From Chlamydiota bacterium (lineage in GTDB: Bacteria > Chlamydiota > Chlamydiia > Chlamydiales > Rhabdochlamydiaceae): a stretch of DNA of 24,953 nucleotides. The stretch spans positions 1-24,953 of the forward strand of contig JAHFTP010000003.1 in assembly GCA_023265495.1 (NCBI GenBank). Direction: 5' to 3'. Under the pieces are notes generated by a model that was not told where the DNA came from, searched no databases, and worked only from the letters and a program-made list of their open reading frames with translations. Both the position numbers and the translations under genes were made by a program. Below are positions 1 through 6,761 of this stretch, in pieces. Every line of letters begins with the position of its first letter. Position 1 is the stretch's first letter.

Positions 1-504
1 TATTTTCCATCCGAGCGCTCGCGCGCAAGATATCGTCGATGCACTACGCGAAATCCCCGGAATAAGGGCGGCAGACTGCGCAGCGCCAATCCATAGCGCA
101 TCTTTGATCTTACTTCTTGACCCCCATTTTAGCCGCAGTAACTGTCCTGCAAGGAGAATCACCCCTGTCAACATCAGACAAAACCCCAAGCTCTCCCTTT
201 TCGATGCAAACTCCCTAAGTGGTTTTAATAGGAAGTAGCAAGGAACCAAAGGAAGGGTCGCCAAAAAAAGAAGAAGTAGTTTGTCTCTTTCTATGGTAAA
301 GATCCTTTGGATTTCTTTTCTTAAGAAAAATAAAACGGCAAATAAAGTGGCTCCATGGCAGCATAAATCCAGGAGTACCGTGCTCTCTCCCTCTTCCATG
401 CCAAAGGCGATCTTTACAAGCTTCAGATGGGCAGAGGAGCTGACAGGAAAAAATTCCGTTACCGCCTGCACTAGGCCGAGTATAAATGCTTCAAACGGTG
501 ACAT
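1..504 (-). CDS. uppP: Undecaprenyl-diphosphatase UppP (BacA family), 3' end cut by window edge
   Basis: This integral membrane enzyme dephosphorylates undecaprenyl diphosphate to recycle the lipid carrier for peptidoglycan and envelope glycans. Reading the minus strand gives 168 codons without a stop, running off the left edge; the family is usually about 260-280 residues, so roughly the last 100 are missing. Visible family signatures are the N-terminal LVQAVTEFFPVSSSAHL stretch (residues 11-27), which carries the conserved E and the Ser/His motif, and PGISRSASTI near residues 149-158, which matches the second catalytic loop PGxSRSGxTI. Several hydrophobic segments lie between them. The start is well supported by an AAGGAG Shine-Dalgarno about 7 bases upstream of the ATG. 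Retention fits a chlamydia that still needs lipid II for its division-septum peptidoglycan (inference). Family assignment is confident. Confidence 0.93.
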   Translation of the reverse strand, partial: MSPFEAFILGLVQAVTEFFPVSSSAHLKLVKIAFGMEEGESTVLLDLCCHGATLFAVLFFLRKEIQRIFTIERDKLLLLFLATLPLVPCYFLLKPLREFASKRESLGFCLMLTGVILLAGQLLRLKWGSRSKIKDALWIGAAQSAALIPGISRSASTISCARALGWKI

Positions 505-608
505 ATGACGACTCCTTAAGTAGCTATCTCCCCTTACCTAGCACAAATGCAGTTAATTAAGTAAGGATATCCATGGAATCGCTTGTATGTGGAATAACGA
601 CCAAGAAA

Positions 609-686
609 TGGGGCGACCGACGGGGCTCGAACCCGCGACATTTGGATCCACAATCCAACGCTCTAACCAACTGAGCTACGGTCGCC
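609..686 (-). tRNA. tRNA-His (anticodon GUG), CCA encoded
   Basis: The minus strand folds into a full cloverleaf. It has a 7-bp acceptor stem plus the extra G-1 pairing with C73, which is the histidine identity element. The D-arm begins GCTC...GAGC. The anticodon stem-loop is TTGGA-TTGTGGA-TCCAA with GTG as anticodon, and the T-loop is TTCGAAC. The 3' CCA is encoded (609-611). The gene stands alone, about 100 bases from the uppP start. No duplicate of its 3' end, as expected of an integration site, was seen in the window. Confidence 0.97.
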
Positions 687-886
687 ACTTCAGCTACTAA
701 AATGATGCTTTAATAACTGTGAGGTATAAGATAGTCGAAGTCTTCTATTAAAATCAAAGTAAAAGGTTGTAAAATTGGTAAGTAAATATTTTAGTTCTCG
801 GGTAATACAAAATCGTAGAAGGCAGACATCAGAGTAGTCGCACACCATCGCTGCATAGGAGTAGTGAAAGAGAAAATTCTTGTATG

Positions 887-2272
887 TCAAAGCCAACTTT
901 CTTTCCACTTCTCATACTCTGAAGGAAGAAGTCGATAACGCGCAATATTGCCCTCATGCAAACTCATTAGATCTTCTTCTATAACTTCCATCATACGAGC
1001 TTGTGTCTCAAATGGCACAAACTGTCGCACCTGCTCTCTGATGAAAAGAACAGCTGCTGTTTTATCCATACATTTACGTGCGATGCTCCCGATAATTTCT
1101 GTAATAAGGCCTCGGTAACTCAGCCTAAGAGGGTCCGGATCACCGAGTTCTTGTTTATTAATGGAGTAGCGCTGGCAAGAACGTTCGTATGCCCAAACAA
1201 AAACATCGCGCAGCAGCTCAATGCGATTCAATTCGTAAACACCTAAAAGCCCGTCTATATATGTTTGCTGGGGTACATCTATAAAAGATAATGGACAGAG
1301 ATTGTGCTGGATAAGCGGTATGTTGGCTGCAAGACGTGAAACACGCTTATTCACATCTTCAAATGGTTGTAAATAGGGCAGGTGTACCATCAAAAAAAAT
1401 GCTTGTTCCAATGGGTCTTGAATGTCTTTTGCAGTATCTAAAATTTGTTGAAAGCACTCTTCAATTAACTGAGGCATTACCAATGGTTGATACACGGATT
1501 TACCTATACCTACAGCAATAGACCGCAGACGACCGCACGATTCCAGATTCCCCAGCAAATCATTAGAAAGAAGGGCGTGCAAGTTGAGGATGGTATAACG
1601 ATTGATTCCAATATGAGGCGCTGAATCTACCAAAAACTCAATAGCTTCTTTATGATTTAGGATCATTCTAGCTTCTTTAAAATCCTTTCCTTGCACAACT
1701 TTACTTAAATTTAGTAGCCGCTCTGTTTCGAGTAGGGAATACGTATTCCCCTCTAACCTGCTGGAATTCCATGATAGATCGATAAGGAGTCGATTAAAAA
1801 TTTGTCTTGCATAGGTGCCGGCAGGACGGTGTCCATCCGTTTTGCCCAAATCCAGAAGTCTTCTCCGTGTGGATGGGGATAGATAGCTTGAGACGTTGGG
1901 ATGATAGGAATCTAGAAATTTCCTATTATAACCTACAGGTTTTCTCGCTTGAATGGGATTTCCCATTTTCTTTTGGATATCATGAGAAACTGTTGATAAG
2001 GGGATCAGCGAATCCTTGGATTCTTTTACAGCAAAGCTCTCTTCAGGCTCATTTGTACGTGAAGGCGATAGTTTGTAACGGAGAGCTTGTGCCTTTCCTT
2101 CCGTATACACCTTTCCTTCTTTCACAAGATGAGCTAGGCGACGCTGTAAAGTATACGGAGCTAAAGGCTTTTTTAAAGACTTATTAATCTCTTTAAGCGA
2201 GGCTCCGTTCGAGAAAAAACTTAAGCTGCGCGTGATCTCATTCCATTCTTTTTCCGGTATAGGCCTAACCAT
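887..2272 (-). CDS. Fic-domain protein with N-terminal winged-helix and degenerate active-site motif
   Basis: 461 residues. Residues 10-68 look like a winged helix-turn-helix (SLKEINKSLKK then TLQRRLAHLVKEGKVY). Residues 155-360 are a Fic fold. The inhibitory helix signature [S/T]xxxE[G/N] is present at S170-G175 (SSRLEG), marking a class II, self-inhibited Fic arrangement. The core motif, normally HxFx[D/E]GN[G/K]R, reads QPFEDVNKR at 302-310: the catalytic histidine position is Gln and the first Gly is Val, while F, D, N and R remain. AMP transfer by the usual mechanism is therefore doubtful. The ATG follows a GAGGA Shine-Dalgarno at suitable spacing. Upstream lies an array of palindromes (2298-2523), so the N-terminal DNA-binding domain probably represses its own gene (inference). 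The target is unknown. Other proteins of this sub-family may share the Gln; I could not check. Confidence 0.85.
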   Translation of the reverse strand: MVRPIPEKEWNEITRSLSFFSNGASLKEINKSLKKPLAPYTLQRRLAHLVKEGKVYTEGKAQALRYKLSPSRTNEPEESFAVKESKDSLIPLSTVSHDIQKKMGNPIQARKPVGYNRKFLDSYHPNVSSYLSPSTRRRLLDLGKTDGHRPAGTYARQIFNRLLIDLSWNSSRLEGNTYSLLETERLLNLSKVVQGKDFKEARMILNHKEAIEFLVDSAPHIGINRYTILNLHALLSNDLLGNLESCGRLRSIAVGIGKSVYQPLVMPQLIEECFQQILDTAKDIQDPLEQAFFLMVHLPYLQPFEDVNKRVSRLAANIPLIQHNLCPLSFIDVPQQTYIDGLLGVYELNRIELLRDVFVWAYERSCQRYSINKQELGDPDPLRLSYRGLITEIIGSIARKCMDKTAAVLFIREQVRQFVPFETQARMMEVIEEDLMSLHEGNIARYRLLPSEYEKWKESWL

Positions 2273-2297
2273 AAAATCCTCAGTAAAATTAGCATCA

Positions 2298-2523
2298 AGT
2301 GTGGTGATTTAATGGAATCGCAACACTAAAGCCTTAGTATGTGTGGTGATTGCATTAATCACAACACTAAAAATATTTTTCCTGTATTCTTTTGTATATA
2401 AAATCGTTAAGTATAAGCTGCTTACGTGTTTATTGGCGCGATTTTTCTTAGTGTTGTGATTTGATAAATCACAACACTAAGAGCCGAAATTGCAACACTA
2501 GAAGAGTCTTAGTGTTGCGATTT
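2298..2523. repeat. Array of eight AATCRCAACACT half-sites in four palindromes, upstream of the Fic gene
   Basis: The half-site AATCACAACACTAA, with minor variants, occurs four times in each orientation, forming four inverted pairs: 2298-2310/2316-2328, 2341-2351/2357-2370, 2447-2462/2466-2481 and 2487-2501/2508-2523. In the first three pairs the half-sites are arranged GATT-(5-6 nt)-AATC, and the third has perfect 16-base arms. The fourth is in the opposite arrangement with a 6-base spacer. The first two pairs sit between the proposed promoter and the fic start; the last two are about 100 bases further upstream, next to the comEC stop. Such an array suits a multi-site repressor-operator region, most simply for the winged-helix domain of the adjacent Fic protein (inference). 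Confidence 0.85.
2336..2364 (-). promoter_or_regulatory. Putative promoter of the 887-2272 Fic gene, inside its operator
   Basis: On the minus strand a -35 TTGTGA (2359-2364) is followed after exactly 17 bases by a -10 CATACT (2336-2341). Each matches the sigma-70 consensus at 4 of 6 positions. The -35 lies inside the inverted pair at 2341-2370, and the pair at 2298-2328 falls just downstream of the expected start of transcription, so a bound protein would block both initiation and elongation. The prediction is moderate because the region is AT-rich. Confidence 0.45.
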
Positions 2524-2542
2524 AAAGCGCTACACGGGTTGC

Positions 2543-4066
2543 TCAGGAGCCAAAAAAAATCGAAGGTTTCCTTCTGTTATAGATAGCCACAAAAAGAAGC
2601 ATGGAGAGAAAGGTTACCACCAACATACAAGGCATAGAAGGAGAGTGGAGGTCTATGCGCAGCGAGGAGGGGAAAGAGGCAACGACCTGTAGGATTTCTT
2701 TAGTAAAGAGGGAAGTAGCATCAAAAAGATAGCCGGCAAGGGAGGGGAGGACAAAATCTAAGGCTATAGAAGCGAGCAGAAGGATGACACTTGCGCTGAC
2801 GAGGAGAGGAAAGAAGAGGTTATAGGCAAAAGAAGCTAGAAGGGGGAACTTGTGGAAGTGGAAAAGGCAAACGGGAATGGATGCTACGTGTACGGCTACG
2901 TTCACGGCTAGAGCTGAGCGTAGAAATGTGATGGTTCGGTAGCCGGTGCGGTCTTTTAAGGAAAAGGCGGAGAGTTGCTTTTGCGTCCTTTCGGGAAATA
3001 AGACGCATAGGACTTTGTAGGAGAGGGGATAGAGAAGTAAGATGGCCGCAGTGCATAGAAAGGAGAGCTGAAAGCTCAAGTGATGGACCACAAGAGGATC
3101 GATGAGCAGTTCAATGGTAAGGCCTACGCCAAGCGCGTTGATGGCAGAGGTCTGATAAGCAAACATCCTGGCAAGTAAATAGATGGTAATGGCTATCCAA
3201 GATCTGGTGACAGAGGGTCCTGCCCCTAGAAAGAAAAAATAGGAGGTCATAGCAATGAGCAGCAGTAGGTAGGAGAGTTTTAATGGGAAGAGTCTTTGCA
3301 GGGCAAAGCGTAAAATAGCGCAGAGGAGGGCGAAGTGGAATCCGGAGATGGCTAAAATGTGTTGTAGGCCTACCTGGCTAAAGGAGAAACTGAGCATATT
3401 TTCCTCTAGCTCTCCCGTGCAGAGGGCGGAGAGGAAATGGGCACTTTTTTTAGAGGGAATTTTTTTTTTGATGTAAGAGCTTAGGCTGTGTTTACATTCG
3501 TGGCGCCACTTAGCAAAAGAGTATGTGTCTTTTAGGGGGAGCATTTCCTTTGTTTTTGCAGGTGTTAAACAAAATAGAGTGTCACTTTTTTTGTTCAGTA
3601 CTCCTTCGATGAGATAGTCAGAGTCTGCAGTAAAAGATGTTTGCCTAGGAGAGAAATAGAGAAGGCAAGGAATTTGATGTCCTTGTCTTGTGCTATTTTC
3701 CTCAAAGAAACTACATGTTCCCTTGCAGTAGGTGGAAGAGCCAAAGGGACTGTATTTTGTTTTTATTTCTATGGGGTAAAAGAGGGCTTTGCCTATTGTT
3801 TCCTCCGGTAGTTTAGAAAAGTGTTGCATGGTGTTCAAATGAAAAAAAAAGCTTGCAATGGCAAGGGCAACGGCCATGAAGACTTTATGCAAGTGATAAC
3901 GACTCATCGGTATGGAAAGTAAAAAAGGAGTGCAGAGCAGTAATAGGATCCATACGTAGGAGATGTTTGCATAGGAAACAATGCCGAGCAAGAAAAAGAT
4001 CCCCACAAAAAAGGCGGGGTTCTCTTTCCAAAAATGAGCATAGTTATGACAGAATCTATTCTTCAC
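2543..4066 (-). CDS. comEC: ComEC/Rec2-type competence membrane channel, short form
   Basis: Members of this family form the inner-membrane channel for single-stranded DNA uptake. The chosen GTG start shares its G with the upstream dehydrogenase stop (TAGTG), which suggests termination-reinitiation and gives 507 residues. An ATG 78 bases further upstream would overlap the dehydrogenase by 79 bases and has no Shine-Dalgarno. Three membrane segments lie in the first ~80 residues, then a soluble ~100-residue cysteine-containing stretch corresponding to the OB-like domain, then a polytopic domain with the hallmark ILAISGFHFAL (about 237-247). The C-terminal beta-lactamase-like domain of longer homologues such as B. 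subtilis ComEC is missing. Chlamydial ComEC (CT339) is, from memory, similarly short. Whether it takes up DNA is unknown. Confidence 0.87.
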   Translation of the reverse strand: MKNRFCHNYAHFWKENPAFFVGIFFLLGIVSYANISYVWILLLLCTPFLLSIPMSRYHLHKVFMAVALAIASFFFHLNTMQHFSKLPEETIGKALFYPIEIKTKYSPFGSSTYCKGTCSFFEENSTRQGHQIPCLLYFSPRQTSFTADSDYLIEGVLNKKSDTLFCLTPAKTKEMLPLKDTYSFAKWRHECKHSLSSYIKKKIPSKKSAHFLSALCTGELEENMLSFSFSQVGLQHILAISGFHFALLCAILRFALQRLFPLKLSYLLLLIAMTSYFFFLGAGPSVTRSWIAITIYLLARMFAYQTSAINALGVGLTIELLIDPLVVHHLSFQLSFLCTAAILLLYPLSYKVLCVLFPERTQKQLSAFSLKDRTGYRTITFLRSALAVNVAVHVASIPVCLFHFHKFPLLASFAYNLFFPLLVSASVILLLASIALDFVLPSLAGYLFDATSLFTKEILQVVASFPSSLRIDLHSPSMPCMLVVTFLSMLLFVAIYNRRKPSIFFGS

Positions 4067-5328
4067 TATTTGTTTGTATCTTGATCCAAGGTGCCATGGA
4101 TGAGTCTGACTCCCCGTTGTCCCGTGAGGAATATGGTAATCCATTCTAAGATGACGCCGATTCTATTTCTGAAGCCGATGAGGTACATGATATGGATGAG
4201 GCCCCAGGCCAGCCAAGCAAAAAAACCTTCGAACTGGAACTTGCCCATAACGGCAATGGCTTTTCCTCTTCCGATGGTCGCCATGCTTCCCTTGTCAAAA
4301 TAGACAAAGGGAGGACGTTGATCTTTAGGCAGCCCCTCTTTGATGATCTTGGCCACATATTTCCCTTGTTGTATGGCAGTAGGAGCAATGGCTGGAAGGG
4401 GTTTCCCCTCTTTGCCCATTGCGCAGGCAGCGTCGCCGATCACAAAGATTTCCGGGTGGCCTGCAATGCTCAGATCCGGGTCCACTAGGACTCTGCCTTG
4501 ACGGTCCAGCGCTGCGTTTAAAGATTTTAGTAGGGGGGAAGCTTGATTCCCCGCGGCCCAGATCACATTCTTGGATTCGATGAACTCATCTTCCATCTGA
4601 ACGCCGCCTTCTGTGATGTTAATCACTTTTTTTCCCGTCAGTACCTTTACTCCTAGCTTCTCCAGCTCTTTTTTTGCTTTTTCGGAGAGGGCGGGGGAGT
4701 AGACAGGAAGGATGTGGGGCGCAGCTTCTATTAAATAGATCTTTGTTTTGCTTGTGTTAATCCTTCTAAAATTGTCAAAGAGTGTCGTATGGGCGATTTC
4801 TGCGATGGCGCCGGCCATCTCTACTCCTGTAGGGCCGCCGCCGATCACACAAAAATTGAGATATTTGGCAGCCTCTGTGATGCTGTCGAGTCTTTCTGCT
4901 TTTTCGTAGGAGATAAGAATTTTCTCTCTGATTTTTAATGCGTCGTTTATGGTTTTTAGCCCGGGAGCAAAGGCCTCCCAGCCGTCGTTGCCAAAATAAG
5001 AGTGCCTGGCCCCGACAGAGAGGATCAGATAGTCGTAATGGATGATGTCTCCGTTAGCCAGTGTGACTTGCTTTTTCTCTTTATCTATGGCCTTAGCTTC
5101 ACCCATGATCACGGTGGTGTTCTTCTGCTTGCGAAAAATTTCTCTTATGGGATAGGCGATTTCTCCGGGAGAGAGCGCAGCCGTCGCTACTTGATAGAGG
5201 AGAGGTTGGAAAAGATGGTGGTTGGTTTTATCTAAGATCAGAAGATCGATCTTTGCCCTACGCAACGACTTTGCTGCATTAAGTCCTCCAAATCCTCCAC
5301 CAATGATCACCACTTTTGTATACGCCAT
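4066..5328 (-). CDS. ndh: Type II NADH dehydrogenase (NDH-2), single-subunit NADH:quinone oxidoreductase
   Basis: 420 residues, full length for the family. It oxidises NADH and reduces quinone at the inner membrane without pumping protons. Seen: FAD-binding Rossmann motif GGGFGG at 10-15 after a beta strand (VVII); NAD-binding GGGPTG at 163-168; the second FAD contact IGDAA at 297-301; the quinone-site helix APTAIQQG at 315-322; and a hydrophobic, amphipathic C-terminal stretch (about 365-405, FFAWLAWGLIHIMYLIGF) that anchors these enzymes to the membrane. The ATG has only a weak upstream purine stretch. The stop overlaps the comEC GTG, so the two are probably co-transcribed, although their functions are unrelated. 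It could in principle be another pyridine nucleotide-disulphide oxidoreductase, but the C-terminal membrane region and quinone motif favour NDH-2. Confidence 0.93.
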   Translation of the reverse strand: MAYTKVVIIGGGFGGLNAAKSLRRAKIDLLILDKTNHHLFQPLLYQVATAALSPGEIAYPIREIFRKQKNTTVIMGEAKAIDKEKKQVTLANGDIIHYDYLILSVGARHSYFGNDGWEAFAPGLKTINDALKIREKILISYEKAERLDSITEAAKYLNFCVIGGGPTGVEMAGAIAEIAHTTLFDNFRRINTSKTKIYLIEAAPHILPVYSPALSEKAKKELEKLGVKVLTGKKVINITEGGVQMEDEFIESKNVIWAAGNQASPLLKSLNAALDRQGRVLVDPDLSIAGHPEIFVIGDAACAMGKEGKPLPAIAPTAIQQGKYVAKIIKEGLPKDQRPPFVYFDKGSMATIGRGKAIAVMGKFQFEGFFAWLAWGLIHIMYLIGFRNRIGVILEWITIFLTGQRGVRLIHGTLDQDTNK

Positions 5329-5401
5329 CTTGCTACTCTCTACTTTTAGCTTTGCTTCTCATTAGTTGATCCAAGTTTCTAGTAATTTGCAAACTTTTTC
5401 T

Positions 5402-5434
5402 CTTTGAAAAATGCTTTTTCCTTTGAAAAATGCT
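5402..5434. repeat. 14-bp direct repeat CTTTGAAAAATGCT between ndh and hprK
   Basis: CTTTGAAAAATGCT occurs at 5402-5415 and again at 5421-5434, a 19-base period, in the 214-base divergent region between ndh (minus) and hprK (plus). It may be a regulator-binding site serving either gene or a slipped-strand duplication. No convincing -35/-10 pair was found for hprK. Confidence 0.6.
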
Positions 5435-5542
5435 CGGCAATGTCTAAAATTGTAATTGCCTCAGATTTTTTGTCATCGGCAAAGTTTTTTCTGAGATAGA
5501 AAGGGGGCTTATGTTTGTCTTGTGCATGCAAGAAGGATCATT

Positions 5543-6517
5543 ATGTATTTGGTAAAAGACTTCTATCATAAATATCAGCAGACGCTTGATCTGAAGGTTA
5601 TTTGTGGCAAAAGTGGTATGACAAGGCAGATCAAAGTCCCGCAGGTGCATAGGCCTGGGCTGAGCTTATCCGGCTATCTAAAAAACTATAAGAATCAAAG
5701 GATATTGATTTTTGGGACTGTGGAAGTCTCTTACCTAAGAGATCTAGAGGAGACGGTGAGACGGCAAAGGCTGCAAGGGATTTTAACACATCAAACACCT
5801 GCAGTTATTCTAGCGGGGAAGTATGCCCCTCCAAAGGAGCTCTTTGATTTTTGTCAGCAGCATCAGCTTCCTCTATTTCGAAGCTCCTTAAAAACAATAG
5901 ACCTGCTCAGCCGTGTAACATTTCTACTCAACGAAGAGTTTTCTCCTAGCATGACTTGCCATGGGACCTTAGTGGAAGCCTTTGGAGTAGGTGTCATGAT
6001 CCAAGGGGATTCTTCCATAGGGAAAAGTGAGGCGGCCCTAGGGATGATTGAACGGGGACACAGGCTCATTACCGATGATATTGTCAAGATCAAGTTGCGG
6101 GAAGGTTCCTACTTAGAAGGGTCAGGTCCTGAGCTCACAAGGCACCTGATGGAAATCAGAGGCATCGGCATCATTAACGTAGCCCACCTATATGGGGCGG
6201 TCTGTGTCAGGGACGATAAAAAAGTGGATATCATCGTCCAGCTAGAGCAGTGGGATGATAAGCGTTTTTATGATAGGGTAGGACTAGATGAAAAATACAG
6301 AGATATCTTGGGAGTGAATCTCCCCTATCACGTATTGCCGGTAAAGCCGGGAAGAGATGTTGTTCTTCTTATAGAAACCATCGTTTTGAACCACCGGCTG
6401 AAAGAAATGGGATATAATTCTGCTAAGGATTTTAATGTAAAACTTCTGGAAACTATTACAAAAAAACAAACTAGAGGCAAAGACGCAATTGAAAGTTTCG
6501 CGCAAAGTAAAAATTAA
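5543..6517 (+). CDS. hprK: HPr kinase/phosphorylase
   Basis: Bifunctional enzyme that phosphorylates HPr on its regulatory serine using ATP or PPi and removes the phosphate again. The ATG at 5543 is chosen because AGAAGGA lies 5 bases upstream; a GTG at 5522 has no such site. This gives 324 residues, normal for the family. The N-terminal domain spans about 1-130. The C-terminal kinase domain has HGT (140-142), Walker A GDSSIGKS (155-162), the DD pair at 178-179, the HprK signature MEIRGIGIIN (203-212) and the late loop PVKPGRDV (266-273). It is first in an operon with ptsH, whose start lies 29 bases inside hprK, and ptsI. In Firmicutes this pair links sugar supply to transcription; here the outputs are unknown. 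Confidence 0.95.
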   Translation: MYLVKDFYHKYQQTLDLKVICGKSGMTRQIKVPQVHRPGLSLSGYLKNYKNQRILIFGTVEVSYLRDLEETVRRQRLQGILTHQTPAVILAGKYAPPKELFDFCQQHQLPLFRSSLKTIDLLSRVTFLLNEEFSPSMTCHGTLVEAFGVGVMIQGDSSIGKSEAALGMIERGHRLITDDIVKIKLREGSYLEGSGPELTRHLMEIRGIGIINVAHLYGAVCVRDDKKVDIIVQLEQWDDKRFYDRVGLDEKYRDILGVNLPYHVLPVKPGRDVVLLIETIVLNHRLKEMGYNSAKDFNVKLLETITKKQTRGKDAIESFAQSKN

Positions 6518-6755
6518 AAATGCTTTAGGTCTACATGTCCGTCCTGCAACCATTATTGTAAAGATGCTGCAAGGCAGCAAATGTTCTGTACACTTTACCC
6601 ACAAAAAGGAGATGATCAATGCAAAAAGCATTATGAGCATATTAATGCTTGCTGCAGCGAAAAATTCTGTGATCGCTATCGATACAGAAGGGGAAGATGC
6701 AGAAGCCGTGATGGTCGCTCTTGTTGATGCATTTGAGCAATCTTTTGGGGAATAA
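6489..6755 (+). CDS. ptsH: Phosphocarrier protein HPr
   Basis: 88 residues, the expected size. HPr accepts phosphate from enzyme I on a histidine and passes it to EIIA domains. The active-site motif GLHVRPA is intact with His16. The regulatory serine that HprK modifies is also present (Ser47, in the motif NAKSIMS, equivalent to Ser46 elsewhere), which matches the adjacent kinase gene. The start is a TTG 29 bases inside hprK, with AGAGG upstream; it is preferred because HPr proteins have about 8-14 residues before the GLH motif and no ATG is available there. Coupling to hprK translation is likely. The stop lies 6 bases before ptsI. Confidence 0.95.
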   Translation: MKVSRKVKIKNALGLHVRPATIIVKMLQGSKCSVHFTHKKEMINAKSIMSILMLAAAKNSVIAIDTEGEDAEAVMVALVDAFEQSFGE

Positions 6756-6761
6756 AAGCGT

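Noticed and set aside
609..686. tRNA-His as a phage or island integration site
   Set aside because: No integrase and no second copy of the tRNA 3' end is visible in the window.
690..908. 72-codon minus-strand frame after the first Fic gene
   Set aside because: It overlaps the Fic 3' end, has biased aromatic-rich composition with no motif, and no ribosome site of its own; it looks like chance in AT-rich DNA.
2298..2523. CRISPR array
   Set aside because: The repeats are short, alternate in orientation and have irregular, repeat-related spacers; no cas genes are present.
4066..4144. ATG at 4144 as comEC start
   Set aside because: It would overlap the dehydrogenase by 79 bases and lacks a ribosome site; the GTG overlapping the stop is more natural.
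5440..5542. hprK promoter TTGTCA near 5470
   Set aside because: No acceptable -10 hexamer lies at 16-18 bases; not reported as a feature.
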